From Lachnospiraceae bacterium UBA7050 (GTDB taxonomy: Bacteria > Bacillota > Clostridia > Lachnospirales > Lachnospiraceae): a stretch of 64,000 nucleotides of DNA. The notes beneath the pieces were generated by a model, which saw only the letters and a program-made list of their open reading frames with translations, made no database searches and had not been told where the DNA came from. The stretch is from NCBI GenBank assembly GCA_002493905.1, contig DLAJ01000026.1, positions 1-64,000 of the forward strand. The letters are read 5' to 3'. A program made the translations under genes and the position numbers. This document shows positions 42,954-51,387 of the stretch, in pieces; the stretch's first letter is position 1; each line of letters opens with the position of its first letter.

Positions 42954-44546
42954 TTACAAATTTACAGTTCCGTCAAATCGGGAGAGGTACTCCTCTCTCC
43001 TGTCATGCGTGATCACAATCCGCGTATATCCCCTTAACGAAAAAATCAATTCGTTCAGGCTGTCCCTCGTCACAGGGTCAAGCGCTGCTGCCGGCTCGTC
43101 AAAGATTAATATTTGAGGATGCCGTATCAGCGCTCTTGCGACTGCGATCCTCTGTCGCTCTCCGCCGGATATATTGTCGCCGAAATCCCCCAGCGGCATG
43201 TTTTCTACCCTCTTTGCCAGCAAACTAAGACCCAGTTTTTCCAGCAGCTCACGGTACTCTTCCGAATCCTGCGGCGGCAGATTTCCAAATAAAGTAATAT
43301 TTTCATAAAGAGAAGCGTTAAAAAGATAAGGAGCCTGATCTACTACTCCTACTGCCGCATAAATTTCTTCCTCCGGGATATTCCGGATATCCTGCCCCGA
43401 CAAAGTGATACTGCCGGAATATTCGTCATAATATTTGAGGAGCAGCTTGACAAGCGTGGATTTTCCGCTTCCGCTTTCCCCCACAACGGCATAACATCCC
43501 CCCTCTTTGAAACAGTAGGAAAGATCGCGGTAAAGCTGCCGTTCTCCAAATGCAAAAGCCACATGTTCATAAGAAATTTCAAGCGGCGGTATCATCGTTA
43601 TCCCACAGCTCTGCAGAGACTCCACCTGCCTTTGCCCGTCCAATTTTGCAATTACTTTTTTGGACGCTCTGATATGAATCGCATATTCGATGGTGCTTGT
43701 AAAATGATTGGAAAGAGAACTGAAATATCTAACCGCCGCAAACAGCATTCCGGCGGTCAGCGCACCTTTCACAACCAGCCATCCTCCCAAACCCATGCAG
43801 ACGATCGACGAAAGACTTGCCACACTCATCAGTGTTTCAAAGCTCATCGTGCTGACAAACTCACTTTCTGAATATTCTCTTTGAAGCATTCCGGCAGCCT
43901 GTTCATAACGATGCAAAAAGCGCCCCCCGCCGCAGCCGGTGCGGATCGTCTCATATCCTTCTATGGTTTCTTTCAGCGTATTCATATGCATTTCACTCTT
44001 TTCGGAGAATAATTCCATTTTCTTCTCTTCCCATTTTGTAAAAGGTTTCGTGACCACCAGTGGAACTGCCGCCATTACGACCGCCGCCAGCAGAAGAAAG
44101 ATATTCAGCCTCCACAACATCACCGCGGACGAAACGATCGCTGCTGCCGAGCAAAATAAAAACGGAATCTGATTGAGCGCGTTGTCGCGGTATAACGCCG
44201 TATCCGCTGTCAGAAGATTGATATAAAAAGCGTCTTTTTCCCCGCGGAAACTCTTGATCGGCCTCTGCAGAATGTTTTTCATAATACCGCATCTCATGTT
44301 CAGTACGCCATCTGCTAAAAATTGCAGCCTTGTCCATGTGGCTGCCGCGATCAACAAGTAAACAAGCAGTGCAAGTATGACCGCTGATCCGATCATCCTG
44401 AACATCATTCCCATCTGCTTTTCTTCCGCATATTCTATGATCTTCCCATCTACATATGCTATAACAGCAAGCATCACGGATTCTCCGGAATAAAATAGAC
44501 AGGTCAATATCAGCAGAAGTTTTCCGTTTTTTGTCAGCTTTTTCAT
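42954..44546 (-). CDS. ABC transporter, fused permease and ATPase
   Basis: 530 residues. Six hydrophobic segments occupy about 1-300 (LLLILTCLFYSGESVMLAVIAYV, MIGSAVILALLVYLLIA and others). The ATPase domain has Walker A VVGESGSGKSTLVKLLL, Q-loop GVVDQAPYLFN, signature NISGGERQRIAVARAL, Walker B ILIFDEPAAALD and H-loop RIVITHDRRE. It is an ABCB-like half-transporter (homodimer, or with a partner elsewhere), probably an exporter of a peptide, lipid or drug. The ATG at 44546 follows GAAGGGAT; the frame opens at 44609 without a better site. It lies between sigF and the spoVA genes and is not a classical sporulation gene. Confidence 0.92.
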   Translation of the reverse strand: MKKLTKNGKLLLILTCLFYSGESVMLAVIAYVDGKIIEYAEEKQMGMMFRMIGSAVILALLVYLLIAAATWTRLQFLADGVLNMRCGIMKNILQRPIKSFRGEKDAFYINLLTADTALYRDNALNQIPFLFCSAAAIVSSAVMLWRLNIFLLLAAVVMAAVPLVVTKPFTKWEEKKMELFSEKSEMHMNTLKETIEGYETIRTGCGGGRFLHRYEQAAGMLQREYSESEFVSTMSFETLMSVASLSSIVCMGLGGWLVVKGALTAGMLFAAVRYFSSLSNHFTSTIEYAIHIRASKKVIAKLDGQRQVESLQSCGITMIPPLEISYEHVAFAFGERQLYRDLSYCFKEGGCYAVVGESGSGKSTLVKLLLKYYDEYSGSITLSGQDIRNIPEEEIYAAVGVVDQAPYLFNASLYENITLFGNLPPQDSEEYRELLEKLGLSLLAKRVENMPLGDFGDNISGGERQRIAVARALIRHPQILIFDEPAAALDPVTRDSLNELIFSLRGYTRIVITHDRREEYLSRFDGTVNL

Positions 44547-44786
44547 AATCCCTTCTCCTTCGTAAAGCAGGTCAAAATTGCTCAGCATTGATCTTTCATA
44601 GAATTGCATCCGGCAATGCTGCCCACTCTGTTTTCTCCCTGATATATTTCATTTTACTATGTTCTGCTGACCACCTCTATCAACTAAGCGGCGTTTTTCT
44701 ATCTTCCCTTTTTATATTCCCAACCTCCATTTGATATCATTTTATTGCCGGTTTTAAGTTGGTTTCGCATTCACTGAATTACCCTT

Positions 44787-45584
44787 CTATACCCGCCCTT
44801 TCTCGCGCATGCGCAGAAGAATGCGCTTTTCCATCCGGCTGACCTGCACCTGGCTGATGCGCAGCCGCTTGGCAACCTCCATCTGGGTCTTATCCTGAAA
44901 ATAACGGAGTTCGATCAGCTCCCGTTCCTTTTCATCCAGACCGCCGATCAGCTGCTCCAAAAGCATATGGTTGAGCAGCCGCTCCTTCTCGGGGTCCTGA
45001 CCATCACCCATGCCATAGCTGTCAATACCGGAGCCTCCTGCCGCGGTCTGTCCGATACCGCCCTTGGACCTGCCGCCTGCAACTACCTGATCGACCAGAT
45101 AGATTTCGTTGCCGTCGGACTGAAATACTGAGCGGTAAATGGACTCCACCTCGATATTTGCCTCCATTGCCATCACGATATCCTCGGAGCTTAATCCCGT
45201 ATCCGCAGACAGTTCCTCCATCGTCGCTTCCCTGCCGAGCTTCTGGGACAGACGCTCCATAGACTGACGCACTTTCCAGCCATTCTCTTTTAGCGTGCGG
45301 CTGACCTTTACCATACCGTCATCTCTTAAGAAACGTTTGATCTCGCCCTGTATCATGGGCACTGCATAGGTTGAAAACCGGACATCATAGCTTAAATCAA
45401 ATTTGTCGATCGCTTTCATGAGCCCGATGCTCCCAATTTGGAACAGATCTTCCGCATCAATTCCTCTCCCGAGAAACCGCTTCACAATATGATGCACGAG
45501 CCCTAAGTTTTTTTCTACAAGTATCTCCCTTGCTTTTTTATCCCCTGCCTGTGAACGTGCGATCAATGCAGCGGTCTCATCCAT
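44787..45584 (-). CDS. sigF: RNA polymerase sigma factor SigF
   Basis: 265 residues. Region 2: EKNLGLVHHIVKRFLGRGIDAEDLFQIGSIGLMKAIDKFDLSYDVRFSTYAVPMIQGEIKRFLRDDG. Region 3: QKLGREATMEELSADTGLSSEDIVMAMEAN. Region 4: KERELIELRYFQDKTQMEVAKRLRISQVQVSRMEKRIL. It is the forespore sigma factor. The position after spoIIAA and spoIIAB fixes it as SigF rather than SigG. An insertion of about 25 Gly-rich residues (VAGGRSKGGIGQTAAGGSGIDSYGMG) between regions 3 and 4 is longer than usual. The start follows GGGGATATAA. Confidence 0.96.
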   Translation of the reverse strand: MDETAALIARSQAGDKKAREILVEKNLGLVHHIVKRFLGRGIDAEDLFQIGSIGLMKAIDKFDLSYDVRFSTYAVPMIQGEIKRFLRDDGMVKVSRTLKENGWKVRQSMERLSQKLGREATMEELSADTGLSSEDIVMAMEANIEVESIYRSVFQSDGNEIYLVDQVVAGGRSKGGIGQTAAGGSGIDSYGMGDGQDPEKERLLNHMLLEQLIGGLDEKERELIELRYFQDKTQMEVAKRLRISQVQVSRMEKRILLRMREKGRV

Positions 45585-45596
45585 TTATATCCCCTT

Positions 45597-46328
45597 TTAC
45601 GCCGTTCGTATAGCGTCTCCCACTCTTTTCATCATGCTGACTTTCGTCCCTTCTCCCGGCCGGGATTCCACTTTCAGGTCATCCATGAATGCTTCCATAA
45701 ACGCAAACCCCATGCCTGACCGCTCCAGCTCCGGTCTTGATGTATAAAGCGGCATCATTGCCTGCTCAATGTCGGCAATTCCCACTCCGTCATCCTCCAC
45801 GCGCACGCTAAGCAGGTTCCCGGTAACCATGCAGTACATCCTGATCTTTCCGCCCCTGCTGTCATAACCGTGGATGATCGCGTTTGTGACCGCCTCGGAA
45901 ACAGCCGTTTTCACATCGGCAAGCTCCTCCACCGTCGGATTGAGCGGCGTGATAAACGCAGCAACAACCACGCGGGCAAAGCTCTCATTTAGCGATACCG
46001 CATCAAAAGTCAGCGACATTTCATTGACATATTCGCGCCCTGCCCCGGCATGCGCCTGCCTTTGTGCACGCACTCCGTTCCCCGTGCATACCTGCTCACA
46101 TTCCTGACCGGCCGCAGTCTCCTGCAGTCCTGCCTGTTCCATCACACCCACGGTCTCCTGCAGCTCTCTCTGTTCCATCACACCCACAGCTTCCTGCAGC
46201 TCTCCCTGTTCCATCACATCCACGGTCTCCTGCAGCTCTCCCTGTTCCATCACACCCACAGCTTCCTGCAATTCCCCCTGTTCCATCGCGCCCGCGCGCT
46301 CATCTCTCTCCTCAGACCTTATCTCCAT
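45597..46328 (-). CDS. spoIIAB: Anti-sigma-F factor SpoIIAB with repeat extension
   Basis: 243 residues, about 100 more than usual. The C-terminal 140 residues are a normal SpoIIAB kinase: NEMSLTFDAVSLNESFARVVVAAFI, the N box DVKTAVSEAVTNAIIHGY, G1 EDDGVGI and G2 RSGMGFAFME. It binds SigF and phosphorylates SpoIIAA. Before it lies a unique N-terminal part: residues 15-74 are five 12-residue units of the type MEQGELQEAVGV, then a linker with two Cys. The ATG at 46328 has AAAGGAG 8 bases upstream, whereas the internal ATG at the usual family start has no clear ribosome site, so the extension is probably translated. It follows spoIIAA by 38 bases. Confidence 0.93.
   Translation of the reverse strand: MEIRSEERDERAGAMEQGELQEAVGVMEQGELQETVDVMEQGELQEAVGVMEQRELQETVGVMEQAGLQETAAGQECEQVCTGNGVRAQRQAHAGAGREYVNEMSLTFDAVSLNESFARVVVAAFITPLNPTVEELADVKTAVSEAVTNAIIHGYDSRGGKIRMYCMVTGNLLSVRVEDDGVGIADIEQAMMPLYTSRPELERSGMGFAFMEAFMDDLKVESRPGEGTKVSMMKRVGDAIRTA
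46107..46286. repeat. 36-base in-frame minisatellite in spoIIAB
   Basis: Five tandem 36-base units encode the 12-residue repeats of SpoIIAB. Units alternate between QEAVGV and QETVDV/QETVGV endings, suggesting duplication of a two-unit block. Confidence 0.92.
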
Positions 46329-46366
46329 CTCTTCTCTCCTTTTGTTTTATCATCGCAGCCGTTCCC

Positions 46367-46675
46367 TTACTCCATGATCGTGACCAGTTTCTGCATACCG
46401 GATACGGCAAGAAGCTGCCTGATCCGTCTGCTTGTATTAATGGCAAATACCTTCCCGCCAAAGCAGGATATTTTTTTGTATCTGCCCATGATCACACCAA
46501 TACCGGAGCTGTCCATAAACTTCGTATCTTCAAAATCAAATACAATATTGACAATCTTACTGTGCGCGATATAGTCATCCGCTGTCCTGCTGATCAGCAC
46601 TGCCCGATGGTGGTCGATCTCCTCCGGCATTCTGATCATCAGATAATTTTCGATAATTGCATAATTATCCGCCAT
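46367..46675 (-). CDS. spoIIAA: Anti-anti-sigma factor SpoIIAA
   Basis: 102 residues: a STAS domain with the phosphorylation Ser in KFMDSSGIGVIMGRYK, plus LMIRMPEEIDHHRAVLISRTADDYI and FAINTSRRIRQLLAVSGMQKLVTIME. In its unphosphorylated form it releases SigF from SpoIIAB in the forespore. The ATG at 46675 follows GGGAGAAAGGA. It opens the spoIIA operon, directly after the terminator 46708-46740. Confidence 0.95.
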   Translation of the reverse strand: MADNYAIIENYLMIRMPEEIDHHRAVLISRTADDYIAHSKIVNIVFDFEDTKFMDSSGIGVIMGRYKKISCFGGKVFAINTSRRIRQLLAVSGMQKLVTIME

Positions 46676-46707
46676 TCCTTTCTCCCTTCCCAACTTTCCT
46701 ATGATAA

Positions 46708-46740
46708 AAAAAGAGAACATCCTCTCTGATGTTCTCTTTT
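46708..46740. terminator. Terminator between the TPR gene and spoIIA
   Basis: AAAAGAGAACATC and GATGTTCTCTTTT form a 13-bp stem with a 6-base loop and T-runs on both strands. It ends the gene at 46815-48227. The spoIIA promoter must lie close to or inside the same short gap; I could not settle a sigma-H-type site there. Confidence 0.85.
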
Positions 46741-46814
46741 GTATCAATCCCTGTCTATTCTGTTTTCACGCCTGCGCCCCGCAGAGCGCTCTCCACAAAT
46801 AAGAGCTGCCGCAT

Positions 46815-48227
46815 TTACTGCTGCTGTGCAATCGTATCTAAGCGTCTGCGCGAATTCACTGCGGAATTCTTACCCGGAAACCGCTCGATCACAAGATTAT
46901 AATAAATCACTGCATTTTCAAAATCCTCATTGCGGTAATAGGACTCCGCAAGCTGATATAATGCCAGAGAATCCGTCTCGTCAAATGAGACCGCCATCAG
47001 GAAATAATTGATCGCCTCCGAATAATTCTGTACATTAAACTCCGCCATACCCGTCTGATAATAGGAATCGGACACGTCGGGACCGATCAGGACAAGCAGC
47101 TCCTGATATACGCTCTTGAAATAATCCGGCGCTTCCTGCTCCACATAAGTCTCATCAATCTTTCCAAGGCTGTCGGCAACCGCCATGACGTCCGGCTCCT
47201 CCTGCATATAGAGACTGACTGCTTCCAAAAGCTGCTCATATGCCGCAATTGTTCCATCCGTTCCCGTATAGGCTTCCAGTGCCTCCTCGGTCTGTGCAAG
47301 CTGTTCTTTGAGCGTTTCGATCTGACCCTCCCGCTCCTGAACGTCCGCCGTTCTGCGGGTCAACAGCTCGCTGTACTCCGCAACCTGCTCATTCACTTTC
47401 GAAACCTCGGTCTGAATCCTCGCGGGCAGAATTAAGAAAACTGCAATGGCAAGACCGATCAGCACGCCGATGATGATATTGAGGATCGTGGAAAGCCCGC
47501 GCGAATCTTTATTGTTGATTGGCTGGATGACTGTGTCATTACCGCTCTTATACTTCTTTGCGTTCTTTTCCTCTTTCGTCTTTTTTTTGGACTGGCTTTT
47601 GCCCTCCTCCTGACTGACGGCAAGATCGATTTCCTTCATATAGCGCATCGTCAGCGTATTGCTCGTATCGATGCGCAGCGCCTTCTCTACCTCTTTCTCC
47701 GCCTTGTCCCATTCCTCCTGACTCATATAAATCAGCGTAAGGAGCTGGTGTGCCTGCAGATATTTCGGATTCATCGATAATACTTTTTTAAGCTGGATGA
47801 CCGCAAGGTCCACACTGTCCTGCTGACAGTAATTTAATGCCTGATTATATTTTTTGACAGCCTGCGTCAGCGTGTCCAGCTGCGTAGGGTTCGATCTGAT
47901 ATCTTCAATGTAATCGTCCGCGATATTTTTGAGCGGTTTGATATTCTTGCTCATGACCCACTCGTTCAGGGCGGAGACGACTTCTCCCGTCTCATAATAG
48001 ATCAAACCGAGTAGATTTCTCGCTTCCACATGATTTTTATTTAATTTCAGACATTGACGAAGGCTTTCCGCCGCCCCCGACAAATCTCTGACACCTGCTC
48101 TCTCCAATGCGATATTGTAATAGCGGTTGGATGCTGAAATAATCTTTTTATAAACCCTTACATCCGCTCCGCAGTTCGTACAAAAGTCGTTTTCCGTCAG
48201 GAGACAGCCGCAGTTAAAACACTCCAT
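46815..48227 (-). CDS. Zinc-ribbon TPR membrane protein
   Basis: 470 residues. MECFNCGCLLTENDFCTNCGADV is a zinc ribbon. Cytoplasmic TPR units follow (YYNIALERAGVRDLSGAAESLRQCLKLNKNHVEARNLLGLIYYETGEVVSALNEW, then LAVIQLKKVLSMNPKYLQAHQLLTLIYMSQEEWDKAEKEVEKAL). After a Lys-rich linker there is one transmembrane helix (ILNIIIGVLIGLAIAVFLILP), a coiled coil (VNEQVAEYSELLTRRTADVQEREGQIETLKEQLAQTEEALEA), and an outside C-terminal TPR part ending in RFPGKNSAVNSRRRLD. TPRs on both membrane sides suggest an envelope scaffold. No named family; no role known. Confidence 0.85.
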   Translation of the reverse strand: MECFNCGCLLTENDFCTNCGADVRVYKKIISASNRYYNIALERAGVRDLSGAAESLRQCLKLNKNHVEARNLLGLIYYETGEVVSALNEWVMSKNIKPLKNIADDYIEDIRSNPTQLDTLTQAVKKYNQALNYCQQDSVDLAVIQLKKVLSMNPKYLQAHQLLTLIYMSQEEWDKAEKEVEKALRIDTSNTLTMRYMKEIDLAVSQEEGKSQSKKKTKEEKNAKKYKSGNDTVIQPINNKDSRGLSTILNIIIGVLIGLAIAVFLILPARIQTEVSKVNEQVAEYSELLTRRTADVQEREGQIETLKEQLAQTEEALEAYTGTDGTIAAYEQLLEAVSLYMQEEPDVMAVADSLGKIDETYVEQEAPDYFKSVYQELLVLIGPDVSDSYYQTGMAEFNVQNYSEAINYFLMAVSFDETDSLALYQLAESYYRNEDFENAVIYYNLVIERFPGKNSAVNSRRRLDTIAQQQ

Positions 48228-48237
48228 AGCGTCGCTC

Positions 48238-48381
48238 CTATTCTTCTTCCTGTGCCTCTTTGATCACATCTACAAGTACATCGGCCAGGTCTGTGGTATC
48301 CTGGCTGTATAATACATCCTCCGCCTCTTCTATCTCTACGCTGGGATGAAACTTCTTGAGTTCCTCCTCAAAGTTAATCAT
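48238..48381 (-). CDS. 47-residue acidic small protein
   Basis: MINFEEELKKFHPSVEIEEAEDVLYSQDTTDLADVLVDVIKEAQEEE. Very acidic and helical, without Cys or membrane segment. It overlaps the end of folC by 8 bases and ends 11 bases before the ATG of the TPR gene, so it is embedded in a folC - small protein - TPR operon. The compact packing and absence of internal stops argue for a real gene. I have no family for it. A weak ribosome site (GGAATTCTG) suggests coupling to folC. Confidence 0.7.
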   Translation of the reverse strand: MINFEEELKKFHPSVEIEEAEDVLYSQDTTDLADVLVDVIKEAQEEE

Positions 48382-49843
48382 CAGAATTCCTCCCTAAATA
48401 TGCCTTTATCCGCCCGATCAGGTACAGGGAACCGGCCACATATACACGTTCATTTGCAGTACGCTCGCTTAAGCATTGTGAAAATGCCCGCTCCGGCTCT
48501 TCCCATATCTGCAAGTGATCCTGTCCAAAACCCGCCAGTCTTTCGGCAAGCACCTTTGACGCAAGCGCTCTCTCTCCTCCGGCAGACGTCACATATATTC
48601 TTGAAAACAAACCAGACTGCGCGATCATCTGCGCCATACGCTCGTACCGCTTGTCTGCCACAATCGCTAAAATCAATACATTCTGTAAGCCGGAAGCAGT
48701 GCTTTTTATAGTTGTAAGCAATGCACGTATTCCATCTTCATTGTGTGCGCCGTCCAGATAAACGTCCGGCAGCACCTCCTCCATCCGCCCTTCCCAATGC
48801 GCTGCCAAAAGCGCCTCTTTCCATTCGGTAAGCGAAGGACATCGAAAACGTTTCGAACAATTCCCACCGCTGTTTCCAAAAGCATCTGCTGCGGGAACAT
48901 TCTGTATCAGTTTCCCGTCCGAAAGCTGCGCAAGCGTCTCTACTGCCCTGAGCGCAAGCGCGGCGTTCTCCGCTTGATAACACGCCGTTGTCGAAAGTGA
49001 AAGGCTGATAGAATTATAATAAACAGATTGAAAAGAAAAAGCAATGCTTTTGTTAGTAATTCCGTCAATTTTGAAATCGCGCGAATCGACAAACACAAGC
49101 GGCGCCTGATGCTCTCCGGCGCACTGCTTCAGCGCCTGCGCGCTCTGCTCATCGGAATAAAGACAGACTGCCGGTGTAAAATCTCTGAAAATTCCCGCTT
49201 TTTCGCGCGCGATCTGACCTGTTGTGTCCCCGAGATATTCCGTGTGGTCTAAAGCAATTCTGGTGATCACGCAGAGCTCTTTTCCGGGCATACAGTTCGT
49301 TGCGTCCAATCTTCCTCCGAGCCCGGTCTCTAAAATCACATAATCTGCCTCTGCCGCCTCAGGACATGACAGAAACATAAAAAAAAGCATCTCAAAAAAT
49401 GACGGATGGTAGGAAAGACCGCGCAGAGTCTCAAACACCCTGCCGTCTGAAAGTTCATGCAGCGCGCTTTCACGGGCGCCGTCCGCTTTCACCGCCTGCC
49501 CTTTCTGATAGGCGCAGAGCTTCTCTGCCACGTTCAGAAATGCCGTACAAAAAGCCTCCTCGGAAACCATATTCCCGTCAAAAAGAAAACGTTCTCGTAT
49601 CGTTACCAGATGCGGCGACACAAACAGCGCCGTATGATACCCGCACCGCTCTAATATGCTGCGCAGATAAGTACAGACCGAACCTTTTCCGTTCGTTCCC
49701 GCGACATGGATCATCCGCTGTTTTGCGCACGGACTCCCCAGATAACGGTAAAAACTGCATGTGCCCTCCATCGTATGCTTCGCCGTAAATTTCGGAATGG
49801 ACAGGAGATACGACGCAATCTCCTGATATGTAATCTGTTTCAT
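48374..49843 (-). CDS. folC: Folylpolyglutamate synthase / dihydrofolate synthase
   Basis: 489 residues. It adds glutamate to (dihydro)folate or dihydropteroate using ATP. Mur-ligase landmarks are all present: HVAGTNGKGSVCTYLRSIL (P-loop), FVSPHLVTIRERFLFDG, ADYVILETGLGGRLDATNC, ITRIALDHTEYLGDTTGQIAREKAGIF with the carbamylated Lys region, WEGRMEEVLPDVYLDGAHNEDGIRAL and ILAIVADKRYERMAQMIA. An insertion with GNSGGNCSKRFRC lies before WEGRME. Only 5 bases separate it from the FapA-like gene upstream. Confidence 0.95.
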   Translation of the reverse strand: MKQITYQEIASYLLSIPKFTAKHTMEGTCSFYRYLGSPCAKQRMIHVAGTNGKGSVCTYLRSILERCGYHTALFVSPHLVTIRERFLFDGNMVSEEAFCTAFLNVAEKLCAYQKGQAVKADGARESALHELSDGRVFETLRGLSYHPSFFEMLFFMFLSCPEAAEADYVILETGLGGRLDATNCMPGKELCVITRIALDHTEYLGDTTGQIAREKAGIFRDFTPAVCLYSDEQSAQALKQCAGEHQAPLVFVDSRDFKIDGITNKSIAFSFQSVYYNSISLSLSTTACYQAENAALALRAVETLAQLSDGKLIQNVPAADAFGNSGGNCSKRFRCPSLTEWKEALLAAHWEGRMEEVLPDVYLDGAHNEDGIRALLTTIKSTASGLQNVLILAIVADKRYERMAQMIAQSGLFSRIYVTSAGGERALASKVLAERLAGFGQDHLQIWEEPERAFSQCLSERTANERVYVAGSLYLIGRIKAYLGRNSDD

Positions 49844-49848
49844 GAATG

Positions 49849-51291
49849 TTATACTCTGATGACTGTCCCCTGTATGATGCCCGAAATACTCTTATACTGC
49901 ATAAAGCAGGTATTAGCGTTGATCGCCTGCTGCGCATTGTTGACACAGATCACGGAACCGGCGTAAAGCTTATCCTCCACACGGATCGCGGACTGCCGCC
50001 CTTCTTCCATCAGTTTCAGCAGCATCTGTTTTTCTGCCTGCAGCTGCTTTGCACGTTCCGTCAGCTTTTCCCGCTCCTTAAGCAGCTCGTTGCACTCGCG
50101 GATGAGCGTCTGGTCTTTAGAACGGATCGTAAGCTGCTTGCGCAGCATTTCTGCACGATCCTCTATCATCTCCAGCTTCTGCAGGACCTCCGTTTCCTCT
50201 TTGCGGTTCTCCACGTTCTGATCATAAACCTTCTGCTCGCATCCGGCGTGAAGTATTGTCTTAACTTCCTTCTCATTGCCGACGCACATTGCCTTAACAC
50301 CCTGAAATCCATGAACGTATCCGCCGAGTATCATACCGCGCTTCCCGGTCGCAGTCACTTCCCCCTGTGCGGACACTTCTGCATTCAGAAAATAATTCGC
50401 CATCACATTGCCTCTGGCTTCTACCGTACAATGTTCCAAAAAATCGGCGTATACATTTCCTCTTGAACGAATCCGTCCTTTTTCATTTCCCTGTACCCCG
50501 CGGCGCAGAATAATATCTCCGCCCGCATAAATATCCGCTGATTCAACCGTACCGCTGATCGTCAGGCTCTTTCCTGCGCGGATGATCGTCCCCGCCGCAA
50601 CATTGCCGTCGATCACGACATCACCGAAAAATTCCACCTTGCCGATCAGAATATCCACGTCGCCCTTAATCTCATGTACATTACAGATTTCGATCTGATC
50701 GTCCCTGAAGATCAGTTTACCCTCGGTCTGCGCTATATAGGTTGGAAGCTCGGCATCCTCTTTTAAGGCGATACCACGCCCCCTCAATGCCGGAAGTTCT
50801 CTGCATACGTCCGCACGCAGCCTTCTTCCCCGCACATCCTCTCCGTCCGTTCCCTGCACAGCAGCATGGTACACGGCAAGTACCTGCCCCTCCTGCACAT
50901 TCTGAAGAAGATTCATGCTTTGATAATCTACCGAACCATCCTCACGGATACGCGGATGCTTCGTATAATCATCCGTTTCAATCTCATACTCGTAATGGCC
51001 GGGCGTCCCCTGCACAGGAGGCTTCCCCTCCGCCACAAGAACTTCCCTGCCGTATACCTTCTTTTTGGCCATCGCTGCTAAATTGGACTCATGAAAGCCG
51101 CTGACAACCCCTTCCGCCCGAAGATGTTCCTTTAATTCTTCTCGGTCATACCGCTCCCCGTCCGGTTTTGGCTGTAAAAAGAGAAATGCCTGCATAGAAT
51201 CCTCGGAAATCGTAATATAATTCCCGGCAAGCGCCCAATCATCCTGTACGGTTTCCTGCTCCATTTCCGATGCCTCATACTCTTTTTCCAT
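49849..51291 (-). CDS. FapA/DUF342-family protein
   Basis: 480 residues. The DUF342 (FapA) beta-helix is seen as repeated short strands: KGDVDILIGKVEFFGDVVIDGNVAAGTIIRAGKSLTISGTVESADIYAGGDIILRRGVQGNEKGRIRSRGNVYADFLEHCTVEARGNVMANYFLNAEVSAQGEVTATGKRGMILGG. A coiled coil (VENRKEETEVLQKLEMIEDRAEMLRKQLTIRSKDQTLIRECNELLKEREKLTERAKQLQAEKQML) and a small C-terminal domain complete it. Family members are linked to flagella or cytoskeleton-like functions, but the role is not settled. The ATG at 51291 follows GGGGAGG. It sits between valS and folC. Confidence 0.9.
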   Translation of the reverse strand: MEKEYEASEMEQETVQDDWALAGNYITISEDSMQAFLFLQPKPDGERYDREELKEHLRAEGVVSGFHESNLAAMAKKKVYGREVLVAEGKPPVQGTPGHYEYEIETDDYTKHPRIREDGSVDYQSMNLLQNVQEGQVLAVYHAAVQGTDGEDVRGRRLRADVCRELPALRGRGIALKEDAELPTYIAQTEGKLIFRDDQIEICNVHEIKGDVDILIGKVEFFGDVVIDGNVAAGTIIRAGKSLTISGTVESADIYAGGDIILRRGVQGNEKGRIRSRGNVYADFLEHCTVEARGNVMANYFLNAEVSAQGEVTATGKRGMILGGYVHGFQGVKAMCVGNEKEVKTILHAGCEQKVYDQNVENRKEETEVLQKLEMIEDRAEMLRKQLTIRSKDQTLIRECNELLKEREKLTERAKQLQAEKQMLLKLMEEGRQSAIRVEDKLYAGSVICVNNAQQAINANTCFMQYKSISGIIQGTVIRV

Positions 51292-51387
51292 ACAGCTCCC
51301 CTCCCCTTTTCCTGATTTCTGCTCAAATACCCTGATCATGACTGCCTGTAAAACGGTCCGCCTGCGGCTTCCCTGTTACCGCTATTA

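Noticed and set aside
46107..46286. CRISPR-like array
   Set aside because: Units are contiguous 36-base in-frame repeats without unique spacers, and no cas genes are present.
46064..46729. Plus-strand frame rich in Pro/Ser repeats
   Set aside because: It is the complement of the spoIIAB 36-base repeats; the minus strand carries clear SpoIIAB and SpoIIAA domains.
46676..46815. Sigma-H promoter of spoIIA
   Set aside because: Expected from Bacillus, but no stretch matched both boxes with correct spacing.
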